Origin: Solibacillus faecavium
Lineage (GTDB): Bacteria > Bacillota > Bacilli > Bacillales_A > Planococcaceae
Assembly (NCBI RefSeq): GCF_014836905.1
Contig: NZ_JACSPZ010000013.1
Span: forward strand, 1-53,742
Length of the DNA: 53,742 nt
Direction of reading: 5' to 3'
Positions 40,546 to 51,947 of the stretch are shown here, in pieces (the stretch's first letter is position 1; every line of letters starts with the position of its first letter). Under the pieces are notes generated by a model. That model did no database searches. It was not told the origin of the DNA and worked only from the letters and a program-made list of their open reading frames with translations. The position numbers and the translations under genes are program-made.

Positions 40546-40901
40546 GAAATGTTCCTCTTTTCTAACATAGTCTTTCGCTATTTTACCATAGAATGCGTTT
40601 TGTTACTTCTGTACTTACTCTAAGAACTAAAGCACATATCTCCCGTACAACTCTGACTCTTACATTTAATTATTTCCAATACAGCGAAAAAAGCTTCCTC
40701 GCTATCAGTCAAAAAGCGAGAAAGCTACTATACATTTTGGAATAATATTTTATAGAATATACTTTATCTTTGCTAATCCAAACTCCTATATATTTTGAAA
40801 ATTAACTGTAAAACTTCCAAAATGCCAAGAGCTGTGACGACTAACAGATGATAAGAACATTCTATAACAAACACATTTCTATTTGTTTTATTTACGGTAT
40901 A
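40546..40901 (-). other. Gap between yabE and rnmV
   Basis: 355 bases without a gene. It holds the yabE terminator (40686-40726) and, between it and the yabE stop, about 175 bases of AT-rich 3' untranslated sequence in which I see no ORF or RNA family. The 140 bases before rnmV should contain its promoter, but I find no strong match. Confidence 0.4.
40686..40726 (-). terminator. Intrinsic terminator downstream of yabE
   Basis: AGCTTCCTCGC (40692-40702) pairs with GCGAGAAAGCT (40716-40726), 11 bp with one G-U. TTTTTTCGC follows on the minus strand. It is unusually far (about 175 bases) past the yabE stop. Confidence 0.85.
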
Positions 40902-42101
40902 TTATTTTAATACTTTAAGACGTACTTTTTTACGTCCCCAGTTATATGCCTCAGATTTTGTTGGTACTAAAACGTCAATCTTATTGCCTTTAATAGCTCC
41001 ACCTGTATCTGCAGCTACCGCGTTACCATAGCCCTCAACCCAAACTTTTGTGCCTAATGGGATGATACGAGGATCCACCGCAATAACCTTCATGTCTGGA
41101 TTTGCGCGCAGGTTAAGACCAGCTGCTGATATACCTGAGCAGCCTGTACAGTGTGGTGTATATGCTGTTGCTTCAACATAAAACTCTTTTCCTGAATTCG
41201 GTTCACTCGAACGTGATACTTTTGCAGTTACAACTTTTGTACCTACTGATAAAACCTTTGTTTTCGGTTGCTCAATTATTTTTTCAGAAGCTACCTTTTT
41301 AGATACGACTTTACCGTTTTCTTTCACGATATTGTACGTACGCTCAACTTTACCTTTTTTACCTTCTGTTACAACTTTCTCTTTACCCTTCAATAACGAA
41401 GAGTCATTTTTTCTTTCAATTGGGAAATCTACTGATTCCTCCACTACATCGGTAACCTTTTCTACGCGAACAACTGCGATTTTATCATTCGGAGTGATAA
41501 CGTCCTCCAAATTTTTATCGACACGATCCGATTCACCTAGTTGAATCTCTTGTTGTTTTAAAAAGTTAGCGACCGTAGTCGAAGTGGACCATACTTGTCT
41601 CTCTTTTTTGCCATCGACAAGCGTTAACTGAAACGCCTTTTGAATATCGATTTTGTTATCGGCTCCTACTTCTGTATCTAAGCTTTGTGATACAAGATCC
41701 TGCTCTGTTACTTCAATATTTGCTTCTTCCAAAATGTTCTTCACTACTTTTTCAGTTGTCCAAACTTTTGACTGATTTCCATCAACTGAAATTACTATTT
41801 CTTTTGCCTGTTCCCATTCGATTGACATTCCACTATCAATCTTGGTGCTCAGTGAGGGTGATACTTTATCATAATTTGTGATATCTATATTTTGAGCTGT
41901 AAGTAGCTCATCAACCGTAGTTGCGTGTGTGTATAATTTTGATGTCTCACCGTTTGCGATAAGCGTAACGGGAGTTTTCGTTCCATGATAAAGAACGAAT
42001 GCAATTACAGATACAAACAGGACTACCGATAAAACCCGAATTCCTGTTTGCTTACTCCTCAATGATCCTAAGAACTGGCTTTTCATGGATTGATTTGACA
42101 T
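40902..42101 (-). CDS. yabE: YabE-like cell-wall protein with DUF348, G5 and 3D domains
   Basis: An exported or membrane-anchored protein of 399 aa. A membrane segment lies at about residues 20-40 (VLSVVLFVSVIAFVLYHG). Three DUF348 repeats of about 55 residues follow (TTVDELLTAQNI; EKVVKNILEEANI; TTVANFLKQQEI), then a G5 domain (FPIERKNDSSLLKGKEKVVTEG) and a C-terminal 3D domain with the three conserved Asp residues (AVDPRIIPLG, VAADTGGAIKGNKIDV). Related B. subtilis YabE and resuscitation-promoting-type proteins are thought to cleave peptidoglycan (family inference). RBS AAGGAGG. Confidence 0.93.
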   Translation of the reverse strand: MSNQSMKSQFLGSLRSKQTGIRVLSVVLFVSVIAFVLYHGTKTPVTLIANGETSKLYTHATTVDELLTAQNIDITNYDKVSPSLSTKIDSGMSIEWEQAKEIVISVDGNQSKVWTTEKVVKNILEEANIEVTEQDLVSQSLDTEVGADNKIDIQKAFQLTLVDGKKERQVWSTSTTVANFLKQQEIQLGESDRVDKNLEDVITPNDKIAVVRVEKVTDVVEESVDFPIERKNDSSLLKGKEKVVTEGKKGKVERTYNIVKENGKVVSKKVASEKIIEQPKTKVLSVGTKVVTAKVSRSSEPNSGKEFYVEATAYTPHCTGCSGISAAGLNLRANPDMKVIAVDPRIIPLGTKVWVEGYGNAVAADTGGAIKGNKIDVLVPTKSEAYNWGRKKVRLKVLK

Positions 42102-42131
42102 GAAAATAACGCCTCCTTAATACAAAGTTGG

Positions 42132-42161
42132 ATTATACGCGACTACTTTTCGTACTGTCAA
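42132..42161 (-). promoter_or_regulatory. Consensus sigma-A promoter of yabE
   Basis: The minus-strand -35 TTGACA (42156-42161) and -10 TATAAT (42132-42137) are both perfect, with an 18-base spacer, about 30 bases before the ATG. B. subtilis yabE is also controlled by an antisense RNA; no antisense promoter was found here. Confidence 0.85.
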
Positions 42162-42249
42162 TAGAAATGAATTTTTGTAAAATTGGATGTTTTATTTAAA
42201 CTCGTGACACAACTAGTATTGGAGACGTATTAAAACTTTAATCAATTCC

Positions 42250-42310
42250 AAATAAAAAATAATCCAAATAAGTATTCCATCAATTTGATAAATATTTTTA
42301 TTGGATTATT
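42250..42310 (-). terminator. Intrinsic terminator of yabD
   Basis: AATAATCCAA (42258-42267) pairs with TTGGATTATT (42301-42310) over a long AT-rich loop. TTTTTTATTT follows on the minus strand. Confidence 0.7.
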
Positions 42311-42337
42311 TATTTTGCTATTTTACATCATTTGTTA

Positions 42338-43111
42338 TTAATCGATTTTAAAAAAGCGCTTTGCATTTTCAGTCGTTTTTAAAGCAACTTCTTCCACTGG
42401 TATTTCCTTAAGTCGCGCGATTTCCTCAGCGACTAAAGTAACGTACGCAGGTTCGTTTCGTTTCCCTCTGTAAGGATGAGGTGCTAAATAAGGCGCATCC
42501 GTTTCTATTAATAGGTGCTCCAATGGAATTTCAGTAGCTACTTCTTTTGGCTGACGCGCATTTTTAAATGTAACAGGTCCTCCTAAACTAATCATAAAGT
42601 TCATGTCTATGCATTCACGGGCAGTTTCAACACTCCCACCAAAACAATGCATAATACCACCTACAGCTGCGGCATCTTCTTCATGTAAAATGCGAACAAC
42701 ATCTCCTGTTGCATCACGGTTATGAATAATAATTGGCAAATTAAGTTTTTTTGCTAGTTGGATTTGCTTTCGGAACCAGTACTGTTGGATATCTTTCGGT
42801 GATTTATCCCAATAATAATCCAGTCCTGTTTCACCAATCCCAACTACTTTAGGATGTTTTGCTAGTTGTTCAATCCAACTTAAGTATTCATCTGTACAAT
42901 CTATTGCATCTACTGGATGCCAACCAATCACGGCATAAATAAAATCAAATTCTTCTATAAGTTGCATCGCTCGTTCTATTGTTTTTTTATCAAAGCCGAT
43001 AACAACCATTTTTTCTATTTTTGCAGCAATTGCTCGGTCAATTACCTCATGTAAATCTTCCTCATACTGATCTGCGTTTAAATGGACATGTGTATCGATA
43101 TATGTGCTCAT
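42338..43111 (-). CDS. yabD: TatD-family metal-dependent hydrolase (YabD)
   Basis: Metallo-dependent hydrolase of the TatD DNase family. The 257-aa protein has the metal-binding start YIDTHVHLN, GIGETGLDYYWDKSP, PIIIHNRDA, IMHCFGGS and the C-terminal LIETDAPYLAPHPYRGKRNEP. Characterised relatives are 3'-5' exonucleases or repair enzymes; the role in Bacillales is not defined. Three ATGs stand in a row; the third (43111) has the best spacing to AGGAG. It lies downstream of metS as in B. subtilis, but the metS terminator and a 240-base gap intervene. Confidence 0.92.
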   Translation of the reverse strand: MSTYIDTHVHLNADQYEEDLHEVIDRAIAAKIEKMVVIGFDKKTIERAMQLIEEFDFIYAVIGWHPVDAIDCTDEYLSWIEQLAKHPKVVGIGETGLDYYWDKSPKDIQQYWFRKQIQLAKKLNLPIIIHNRDATGDVVRILHEEDAAAVGGIMHCFGGSVETARECIDMNFMISLGGPVTFKNARQPKEVATEIPLEHLLIETDAPYLAPHPYRGKRNEPAYVTLVAEEIARLKEIPVEEVALKTTENAKRFFKID

Positions 43112-43310
43112 CATCATTTCTCCTATCGTGTATTGTACTCACTGAACATATTTCTTAGTTTTCAGTATTATTACATTCAAATTACAAAAATAAAACCCCT
43201 TGTTATATTACCGTTTCAAAAATAGTAATTATAATTCCAAATAACTATAGAATTAACTATTTCTCTCAACAAAATATTATATCAATATACTTTATGATGG
43301 ATTAAAAATA

Positions 43311-43345
43311 CAAAAGCCTGTTGAACATCATTCGTCCAACAGACT
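43311..43345 (-). terminator. Intrinsic terminator of metS
   Basis: CTGTTG (43318-43323) pairs with CAACAG (43337-43342) with partly paired flanks. TTTTGTATTT follows on the minus strand, 10 bases past the metS stop. Confidence 0.65.
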
Positions 43346-43354
43346 CCATTTAAA

Positions 43355-45555
<2,201 letters not shown>

Positions 45556-45584
45556 TTGACGTATATGGTATTAGTTGGTATGAT
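45556..45584 (+). promoter_or_regulatory. Sigma-A promoter of abrB
   Basis: -35 TTGACG (45556-45561), a 17-base spacer and -10 TATGAT (45579-45584) on the plus strand. The expected transcript start is near 45591, about 75 bases before the ATG. Confidence 0.75.
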
Positions 45585-45604
45585 TCTAAATAGACAAGGT
45601 TAAA

Positions 45605-45621
45605 TGTCGAATTTTGACGAA
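45605..45621 (+). promoter_or_regulatory. Pair of Spo0A boxes in the abrB leader
   Basis: TGTCGAA (45605-45611) and TGACGAA (45615-45621) are in direct orientation 10 bases apart, one helical turn, and just downstream of the start point of the abrB promoter. This is the arrangement by which Spo0A-P represses abrB in B. subtilis. Confidence 0.8.
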
Positions 45622-45665
45622 ATTTAAATAAGTTAATTAAAAGAATATAGGAGGAAATATTAATT

Positions 45666-45944
45666 ATGAAATCAACAGGTATCGTACGTAAAGTAGACGA
45701 ATTAGGACGTGTGGTAATTCCAATTGAATTGCGCCGTACATTAGGTATTGCAGAAAAGGATGCTTTAGAAATCTACGTAGACGACGACAAAATTATCTTA
45801 AAAAAATATATGCCTAACATGACATGTGCAGTAACTGGTGAAGTTTCTGATGAAAACATGCGTTTAGTAGGCGGTAAATTAATCTTGTCTTCTGAAGGTG
45901 CAGAAGCATTAATGAAAGAAATCCAATCAAACCTAAAAAAGTAA
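45666..45944 (+). CDS. abrB: Transition-state regulator AbrB
   Basis: Represses post-exponential genes during growth. The 92-aa protein has an N-terminal swapped-hairpin DNA-binding domain (MKSTGIVRKVDELGRVVIPI, ELRRTLGIAEKDALEIYVDD) and a C-terminal oligomerisation domain (MTCAVTGEVSDENMRLVGGK) with the single family Cys. RBS AGGAGG lies 11 bases before the ATG, a rather wide spacing. It is one of the few plus-strand genes, divergent from metS and convergent with rsmI, as in B. subtilis. Spo0A boxes lie in the leader. Confidence 0.97.
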   Translation: MKSTGIVRKVDELGRVVIPIELRRTLGIAEKDALEIYVDDDKIILKKYMPNMTCAVTGEVSDENMRLVGGKLILSSEGAEALMKEIQSNLKK

Positions 45945-46018
45945 GTGAAGACTCTATTTAAAAAACCTTCTAGGTAACCAATACTTTTCTAATATAAAGT
46001 ATTATTTTACCAAACAAA

Positions 46019-46058
46019 AAAAGCATTGAAAAGTAAGATGACTTTTCAATGCTTTTTT
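46019..46058. terminator. Bidirectional terminator between abrB and rsmI
   Basis: The 14-bp stem AAGCATTGAAAAGT (46021-46034) pairs with 46041-46054, flanked by an A-run on the left and seven T on the right. It serves both convergent genes and overlaps the rsmI stop region. Confidence 0.92.
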
Positions 46059-46930
46059 TATTGATGATATGCTTGATACACATCGCGTTTAGGTAAATTA
46101 CGTAATTTAGCTACTTCTTTAATTGCTTCTTTTGAAGAAACTTTAGTTTCCTCTATTATATAAGAGACATGTTCTTCTAAAGACATGTTTGTCCAATAGC
46201 TTTCTTCCTCATCTTCTATTTCATCAGCAGTGTTACCTTCCAAAACAATACAAAATTCCCCTCGGATTTCATTTTCGCTTGCCCACACTATCGCTTCCTC
46301 TATAGTCCCACGTAAAAACTCTTCAAATTTCTTTGTTAGTTCACGTGCCAATGTAATTTGGCGATTTCCTAAAACAAGCTGTAAATCTTTCAAAGTTTCC
46401 TTTAATCGATGAGGTGCTTCATAAAAAATAAGTGTTTCTTGTCGTTTCGATAATTTATCCAGTTGCTCTCGACGTTCCTTTTTATTCCGTTTTAAAAAAC
46501 CAAAGAAATAAAAGGGCTGTGGGGATAAGCCGGATGCAATCAAGGCAGTCAATGCTGCATTCGCCCCTGGGATCGGTACGACAGCAAAATCTTCGGCAAT
46601 TGCTTTCACAACAATATCTGCACCAGGATCAGAAATGCACGGTAGACCCGCATCACTTACTAATGCGATGGACTTCCCTTCACGCAAATAGCCTAATAAC
46701 TTCTCCCCACCTACTTCTATATTATGCTCATGATAACTAATAAGCGGTGTTTGTATGTCATAGTAATTACATAGCTTTTTCGTATTACGCGTATCTTCTG
46801 CAGCAATAATATCCACTTCTTTTAGAATTCGTAATGCTCGCATAGTCATATCTTCTAAATTGCCAATTGGTGTGGCTACTAAGTACAGGCAGCTTCCTTG
46901 CTCATGTTGACTACTTTTCTGTGATTTCAT
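46058..46930 (-). CDS. rsmI: 16S rRNA (cytidine1402-2'-O)-methyltransferase
   Basis: SAM-dependent 2'-O-methylation of C1402 in 16S rRNA. The 290-aa protein has [62 protein letters not shown] and [14 protein letters not shown]. Start: ATG at 46930 with AGGAGGG 8 bases upstream; an ORF running 33 codons further lies inside yazA. It overlaps yazA by 20 bases. Confidence 0.95.
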   Translation of the reverse strand: MKSQKSSQHEQGSCLYLVATPIGNLEDMTMRALRILKEVDIIAAEDTRNTKKLCNYYDIQTPLISYHEHNIEVGGEKLLGYLREGKSIALVSDAGLPCISDPGADIVVKAIAEDFAVVPIPGANAALTALIASGLSPQPFYFFGFLKRNKKERREQLDKLSKRQETLIFYEAPHRLKETLKDLQLVLGNRQITLARELTKKFEEFLRGTIEEAIVWASENEIRGEFCIVLEGNTADEIEDEEESYWTNMSLEEHVSYIIEETKVSSKEAIKEVAKLRNLPKRDVYQAYHQ

Positions 46931-47189
46931 CTGAAGCCCTCCTAATATAATCAATTTTTTGGGAACGTTTAAGTTGCTTGAATGCATATTCAGCCGACAT
47001 CGCTTGTTCCTTTGTTGTAAAGGTTTCATAGTAAATACATTTTACAGGACCTCGTGCGCGCGTATATTTAGCACCTTTACCTGCATTATGTGCAGCAATA
47101 CGCTTCTCTAAATTGTTTGTATAACCTGCATAGAATGATGTATCTTTGCACTCTAACACATAAAAATAGTGTTTATTTTCCTTCTCCAT
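46911..47189 (-). CDS. yazA: GIY-YIG nuclease-like protein (YazA/UPF0213)
   Basis: A 92-aa single GIY-YIG domain: [37 protein letters not shown], with the Arg and a downstream Glu-type stretch [20 protein letters not shown]. Family members are structure-related to UvrC and homing endonucleases; this small type may act on DNA branches, but the cellular role is not known. It is translationally coupled at both ends (17-base overlap with trmN6, 20-base with rsmI). This order is conserved in Bacillus. Confidence 0.92.
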   Translation of the reverse strand: MEKENKHYFYVLECKDTSFYAGYTNNLEKRIAAHNAGKGAKYTRARGPVKCIYYETFTTKEQAMSAEYAFKQLKRSQKIDYIRRASDEITEK

Positions 47190-47922
47190 ATAAAAGTGCC
47201 CTCACTTCTGCCGTATATTCGTTATCATCCTTATATACGTATAATGGAGGAAGAATTTTTAAATCCGGCTTACCATCTTTTATCGCTTCGATTAATAGCG
47301 TATTGGCTTCTTTCCCATGTTTCGGATAGACAAATTGAATTCGCTTCGGCTCTAAACGATTTGCCCGCATCGCTGTTACAATATCCAAAAGTCTACCTGG
47401 TCTGTGCACAAAAGCCGCTTTGCCACCTTGCTTTAATAAACGGCTTGCAGCTTCTACTGCCTCGTCTAGTGTTAAATGGATTTCATGCCTCGCAATCGCA
47501 TAATGTTCACTCATATTTTTTTCACTTAGTTCGTGTGCTAAAAAATACGGCGGGTTACATGTAACTACATCGTATTTTTCGATTCCCAATGTTTGTGGTG
47601 TTTCCTTTACATCTCCCAATTGCATTTCTATTTGATGTGATAAATCATTATAGGCAATGCTGCGAGTTGCCATGTCATGTAATCTAGGTTGCAGTTCTAC
47701 TCCTGTAATCTTTGCCTTTGTTCGAGCACTCAAAAATAGCGGAATTACTCCATTTCCCGAACAAAGGTCAATTATATGACCTCTACTTTTTGGGATTTGC
47801 ACAAAGCGTGCTAATAATACTGCATCTAATGAAAACGAAAAGACTGATGGACTTTGAATAATTCTTAAATCTTCAGCAAGCAAATAGTCCAGTCGTTCAT
47901 CATTCTTTAACCATTGTTCCAA
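47173..47922 (-). CDS. tRNA1(Val) A37 N6-methyltransferase-like protein (YabB)
   Basis: A 249-aa Rossmann-fold methyltransferase of the TrmN6/YfiC family. It has the start [33 protein letters not shown], the SAM motif [18 protein letters not shown] and the catalytic TCNPPYF typical of N6-adenine methylation. The target in Gram-positives is inferred. Start: TTG at 47922 with GGAGG 8 bases upstream gives an N-terminus like B. subtilis YabB; the GTG five codons earlier is part of that site. Confidence 0.9.
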   Translation of the reverse strand: MEQWLKNDERLDYLLAEDLRIIQSPSVFSFSLDAVLLARFVQIPKSRGHIIDLCSGNGVIPLFLSARTKAKITGVELQPRLHDMATRSIAYNDLSHQIEMQLGDVKETPQTLGIEKYDVVTCNPPYFLAHELSEKNMSEHYAIARHEIHLTLDEAVEAASRLLKQGGKAAFVHRPGRLLDIVTAMRANRLEPKRIQFVYPKHGKEANTLLIEAIKDGKPDLKILPPLYVYKDDNEYTAEVRALLYGEGK

Positions 47923-47972
47923 ATCACAATCCTCCACATAACTACTATTTATAAATTCTTACCTAAACAAAA

Positions 47973-48001
47973 GACTGATATCTACTTTTGCAGATTCAGC
48001 C
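47973..48001 (-). terminator. Weak possible terminator between yabA and trmN6
   Basis: GACTGA (47973-47978) and TCAGCC (47996-48001) can pair except one mismatch, with inner TCT/AGA pairs. The minus-strand side continues TCTTTTG. The nine T residues on the plus strand lie next to the yabA stop, so the signal is ambiguous. Confidence 0.35.
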
Positions 48002-48008
48002 TTTTTTT

Positions 48009-48368
48009 TTAACCATTTTGTTTATTTAAAAATGATAGACAGAACAAACAATCTTCACTTTTACGCGAGCTACCAAAATGCACATGGCATACGTGGAAAC
48101 CTTCGTTATAAAGCCTTGCTAAATTATCGTAACCTTCGCCAATATCTACGGGTTCCTTTTTTATCTCTTCAACTTGTTTACTTGCAATCGCTTCATTCGC
48201 CAATAGTTCCTCTAAACGCTTACGTAGGTGAAGGTTTTCTGTTTGAAGCGTCTGATGCTCCTCCATCATATGCGCAACAAATTGCTTAAGTGCGCTAAAT
48301 TGTTGTTGCATTGATTCAAGCTGTTGTTCGAACTCCATAACAGTATCTAAAAAATTACGGTCCTTCAC
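48009..48368 (-). CDS. yabA: Replication initiation control protein YabA
   Basis: Negative regulator of initiation that bridges DnaA and DnaN. The 119-aa protein has an N-terminal coiled coil (residues ~5-60, [19 protein letters not shown] and [19 protein letters not shown]) for tetramer formation, a linker, and a C-terminal zinc domain CHVHFG...[10 protein letters not shown] with one His and three Cys-type ligands. The start is GTG with a weak GGTGG site. The context holB-ricT-yabA is the conserved replication cluster. Confidence 0.94.
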   Translation of the reverse strand: MKDRNFLDTVMEFEQQLESMQQQFSALKQFVAHMMEEHQTLQTENLHLRKRLEELLANEAIASKQVEEIKKEPVDIGEGYDNLARLYNEGFHVCHVHFGSSRKSEDCLFCLSFLNKQNG

Positions 48369-48391
48369 TCAAGCCACCCCATTAATTCTAT

Positions 48392-49207
48392 CTATATCAG
48401 ATTTTTCTCATACTGCATGAGCTCTTCAAGCGTATATTCAACCATACGCTCCTGCTTCGTTAAATATACTTGAATAAGTCGCTCTAATACATTTAATCCG
48501 ATGACTTTGCCTTCTCCTTCTGGTGTCATAGATAGATCACCAATGTCAGGCATACCTTCTTTTGCAATTTCATAATCATCATTTTCATATTTTAAGCAGC
48601 ACATTAAACGTCCGCATAGCCCTGAAATTTTTGTCGGATTTAATGATAGGTTTTGATCCTTTGCCATTTTAATTGATACTGGCTCAAAATCCCCTAAAAA
48701 TGTCGAACAACAAAGCATTCTTCCACAAGGCCCTATTCCGCCAAGTAATTTGGCTTCATCACGAACACCTATTTGGCGAAGTTCAATACGTGTACGGAAA
48801 ACACTAGCTAAATCTTTTACTAGTTCTCGGAAATCTACACGTCCCTCTGCTGTAAAATAGAAAATAATTTTATTACGATCAAATGTATATTCTACGTCCA
48901 CGAGCTTCATTTCTAACGAATGTTCAATTATTTTCGTATTCGCTAAATCAAATGCCCGCTTAGACTCAAATGTATTTTCTTCTACTTGAAAACGATCACG
49001 CTCATCTGCAGGTCGAACAACTTGCTTTAATGGTAAAACAACGTCATTTTCCCCGACTTGTCGCATGGGCACTACTACCTTGCCATATTCAATTCCGCGT
49101 GCAGTTTCTACGATGACATATTCTCCAACATCCAAAATATATGCTGCTGGATCAAAATAATATATTTTACCCGCTTTCTTAAAGCGAACTCCGACTACAT
49201 TATACAA
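48392..49207 (-). CDS. ricT: RicT/YaaT, PSP1-domain protein of the RicAFT complex
   Basis: Part of the Fe-S-containing RicA-RicF-RicT complex that controls RNase Y-dependent mRNA maturation and, indirectly, Spo0A phosphorylation in B. subtilis. The 271-aa protein has a PSP1 domain (ETARGIEYGKVVVPMRQVG onwards) and cysteine motifs CGRMLCC and CGRLMCCLKY for cluster binding. The start is TTG with GGAGGGG 7 bases upstream. It overlaps the end of holB by 8 bases. Confidence 0.94.
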   Translation of the reverse strand: MYNVVGVRFKKAGKIYYFDPAAYILDVGEYVIVETARGIEYGKVVVPMRQVGENDVVLPLKQVVRPADERDRFQVEENTFESKRAFDLANTKIIEHSLEMKLVDVEYTFDRNKIIFYFTAEGRVDFRELVKDLASVFRTRIELRQIGVRDEAKLLGGIGPCGRMLCCSTFLGDFEPVSIKMAKDQNLSLNPTKISGLCGRLMCCLKYENDDYEIAKEGMPDIGDLSMTPEGEGKVIGLNVLERLIQVYLTKQERMVEYTLEELMQYEKNLI

Positions 49208-50204
49208 ATGTATACCCCTCCTGAAGATTCAGCATAAGCTGTTCCATCAATAACGTACGATTCATATTACGATTTAAGTTTGTACGGGCTTGTAATATTG
49301 CCTGCATTTGACTCGATAACTTTTCATACGTCAATACTAAAGCCATCTCATTAAATCGTTGATACATATCGGGATACGTAGACACGGCTTGTTGATTTGC
49401 TTTAATCGCTACAATATCACGATACGCAAATAACAATAAATCCAGTGCCCGCTCCATTTCTTCTTTTTCTTTAAATAATGGAAGCCATTCTTCATGAAGG
49501 AATAATAAAGCTTCATGAATATTTTGATGAACAATCTCTACTAATTTTAACACTGTTTTCCGTGCAAGTACAAACTGCTCATCATTTGCTAGTGCAAAAG
49601 CTGTATCAATATCATTCGTTACCATACTTGTTGTCGATGCCATAGATTTAGTAAGCCCTTGATCTATGAGCTGCTCCATTAAATTAATACGTGGAGCTTT
49701 TGCAAATTTAATATGCTGACAACGTGAACGAATTGTAGGAATAATAGATTGAATTTGCTCCGTTAATAAAATTGCCACAACTTGTCCATCTGGCTCTTCT
49801 AAAAACTTTAAAAGCATATTGGCAGAGGCAATATTTAATTTGTCTGCATGATGCAGAACATAAATTTTTTTACCTTCCTCTACACCTGTCATTTTCACTT
49901 CAGCAACTAATTCCCGTATTTGATCTATTTTAATAAATTGACCATCTGGCTCTATTTGCCAAATATTCGGATGATTTCCCGAATCAATACGTCTGCAATT
50001 TCGACATGTTTCACATGGAACATTTTTTGACAAATTTCCGCAAAGGAGAAGTTTCATAAAAAAAGAGACGACATCTCGTTTGCCCGTACCTTTTTCACCT
50101 TCAAAAATATAGGCATGTGCTAAACGATTTTTTTCTACAATGGTTTGTAATTGCTTCATTACTACGGGCTGCAGCTTTGTAAGCTCTTCAATAGTTCGTG
50201 TCAT
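49200..50204 (-). CDS. holB: DNA polymerase III delta-prime subunit
   Basis: Clamp-loader subunit. The 334-aa AAA+ protein has FEGEKGTGKRDVVSFF (a P-loop-like motif that retains GxxGTGK), a zinc module CGNLSKNVPCETCRNC, the sensor region LKFLEEPDGQVVAILLTEQ and SRCQHIKF. Start: ATG at 50204 with AGGTG 6 bases upstream; a GTG three codons earlier lies within that site. It comes after the yaaR terminator, so it may start a new transcription unit holB-ricT. Confidence 0.94.
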   Translation of the reverse strand: MTRTIEELTKLQPVVMKQLQTIVEKNRLAHAYIFEGEKGTGKRDVVSFFMKLLLCGNLSKNVPCETCRNCRRIDSGNHPNIWQIEPDGQFIKIDQIRELVAEVKMTGVEEGKKIYVLHHADKLNIASANMLLKFLEEPDGQVVAILLTEQIQSIIPTIRSRCQHIKFAKAPRINLMEQLIDQGLTKSMASTTSMVTNDIDTAFALANDEQFVLARKTVLKLVEIVHQNIHEALLFLHEEWLPLFKEKEEMERALDLLLFAYRDIVAIKANQQAVSTYPDMYQRFNEMALVLTYEKLSSQMQAILQARTNLNRNMNRTLLMEQLMLNLQEGYTFV

Positions 50205-50283
50205 TTCCTTCACCTTTTCATTTACTGCTTCTTTTTATTTGAATGGTCCTATGTACAATTCAAACAATTTATCGTCTGCTTGG

Positions 50284-50321
50284 AAAAAAGCCCGTGTCTA
50301 GTGCACAACAAAGACACGGGC
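50284..50321 (-). terminator. Intrinsic terminator of yaaR
   Basis: GCCCGTGTCT (50290-50299) pairs perfectly with AGACACGGGC (50312-50321). TTTTTTCC follows on the minus strand. Confidence 0.92.
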
Positions 50322-50326
50322 ATATT

Positions 50327-50767
50327 TTACATATACAGATTTATTAATAGTCCTTTAATTTCGCCAATTTTCGATAATAGCTCAATAGACTCTTTTTCTT
50401 CATTTAAAATATCTTCGGTTAATTCGACAAGTCGCTCATCAATTGTTTCGACAATTTTCAGGCGACGTCCTTCACCAAAGCGATTCCATGTATGGGATTG
50501 CTTCATTTCAAGACCATAATCAACGGCTTCTTGTAAAAAGCGTTTAATAAGCATTTTAAAACGTGCCAATTCCCTCAAATTTCGAGAACGGGCTACACGA
50601 TCACCAGCTGTTGATATATCGCCTAAAAGTCTCGTGAGTTGCTCTGATTGCATTTTTGAACCTTGTTTTACAACCATATCTCCAAAACGATTACCATTTT
50701 GGTTTGCTGGACGTAAATCATTGCGATTTGCATTCAAATTTACCCGGAGATCCTGATTAATTTTCAT
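50327..50767 (-). CDS. yaaR: YaaR-like DUF327 protein
   Basis: A 146-aa, mainly helical, charged protein without membrane segments. It matches the YaaR/DUF327 family in length and in the stretch LLGDISTAGDRVARSRNLRELARFKMLIKRFLQEAVDYGLEMKQSHTWNRFGEGRRLKIVETID (central part). The function is unknown. RBS GGAGG lies 9 bases before the ATG. In B. subtilis yaaQ-yaaR-holB are contiguous; here a 132-base insert with a small ORF and palindromes separates yaaQ from yaaR. Confidence 0.88.
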   Translation of the reverse strand: MKINQDLRVNLNANRNDLRPANQNGNRFGDMVVKQGSKMQSEQLTRLLGDISTAGDRVARSRNLRELARFKMLIKRFLQEAVDYGLEMKQSHTWNRFGEGRRLKIVETIDERLVELTEDILNEEKESIELLSKIGEIKGLLINLYM

Positions 50768-50789
50768 TTATCATTCGCCTCCAAAAAGT

Positions 50790-50811
50790 CAATTATGCCT
50801 CGGCATAATTG
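50790..50811. repeat. Near-perfect palindrome before yaaR
   Basis: CAATTATGCC and GGCATAATTG form a 10-bp stem with a 2-base loop, or a slightly shorter stem with a hairpin-friendly loop. On the minus strand it is followed by ACTTTTT and then the yaaR ribosome site, so it might act as a weak terminator. It contains the stop codon of the 30-codon small ORF. Confidence 0.75.
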
Positions 50812-50871
50812 CATCCGAAATCCGCTTTGCCCTCGAAAGAACATGCTGAATTCGTATATCTACCAGAGGCC

Positions 50872-50885
<14 letters not shown>
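50793..50885 (-). CDS. Candidate 30-aa small protein with two cysteines
   Basis: An ATG-initiated ORF of 30 codons filling the darA-yaaR gap. It begins MKDIKASGRY, contains CSFEGKADFGC and ends NYAEA. Codon use and composition look protein-like, and both ends lie in palindromes. There is no ribosome site in front (the upstream sequence is AT-rich and forms the stem over the darA stop), so expression is doubtful. It could be a real small protein, a fragment of a dispersed repeat, or chance. I do not recognise a family. Confidence 0.35.
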
Positions 50886-51235
<350 letters not shown>

Positions 51236-51298
51236 TCACCCCTTCATTGAATTGGTTCCTCTATTATATCATAAATAAAAGGTACACTTCATTTACTT

Positions 51299-51928
51299 TT
51301 ACCCTAATAACGGATTTAAAATCATCCATACATCCTCAATCACTTGCTCTAACTCCTGATCTGCATTAATAATTTTAAAGCGTTCCGGATAACGTCTCAT
51401 GGCCTCTCCGTAGCCTTCGTATACTTTTTCATGGAATCCTAAACTCTCTACATCTAATCGGTTTAATTCATCCGTACGGGTTGTATGAATACGAGCTAAA
51501 CCTTTTTCAGGAGATATATTAAAGAATATAGTCACATCTGGAAGGCGCTTTCCTATGGCAAATTCATTGATAGCTAATACTTCATTAACACCGATTTCAC
51601 GTGCATAGCCCTGATACGCTAATGAAGAATCGATGAATCGGTCACATAGTACATGTTTCCCTTTATCTAAAGCAGGTACTATTTTTTCATAAAAATGCTG
51701 GGCACGTGCTGCTGCATATAGTAATGCTTCTGTCCGTTCATGCATTTCGGTATGTGTTGGATCTAAAATAACAGCACGGATTTTTTCTGCTATTTCAATC
51801 CCACCTGGTTCACGTGTTAATAAAGCATCAATCTGTCTTTCTTTGAGGCGGTCACCTATTGCTTTTAACACGCTCGTTTTACCTGCCCCTTCTCCGCCTT
51901 CAAATGTAATAAATAAATTCCTTTGCAT
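51299..51928 (-). CDS. tmk: Thymidylate kinase
   Basis: Phosphorylates dTMP to dTDP. The 209-aa protein has the P-loop FEGGEGAGKTSVL, the DR(F/Y)-type CDRFIDSSLAYQGYAR, and the lid region. It begins MQRNLFITFEGG. It lies 19 bases after the decarboxylase-family gene, as in B. subtilis yaaO-tmk. Confidence 0.97.
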   Translation of the reverse strand: MQRNLFITFEGGEGAGKTSVLKAIGDRLKERQIDALLTREPGGIEIAEKIRAVILDPTHTEMHERTEALLYAAARAQHFYEKIVPALDKGKHVLCDRFIDSSLAYQGYAREIGVNEVLAINEFAIGKRLPDVTIFFNISPEKGLARIHTTRTDELNRLDVESLGFHEKVYEGYGEAMRRYPERFKIINADQELEQVIEDVWMILNPLLG

Positions 51929-51947
51929 TTTTATATTCTCCCTGCAT

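Noticed and set aside
46931-47029. N-terminal 33-codon extension of rsmI
   Set aside because: It lies within yazA in another frame and resembles nothing in the family; the start at 46930 has a strong AGGAGGG site.
47090-47564. Overlapping plus-strand ORFs of 79 and 131 codons opposite yazA and trmN6
   Set aside because: Antisense to two conserved, translationally coupled genes; hydrophobic patches arise from the complementary strand.
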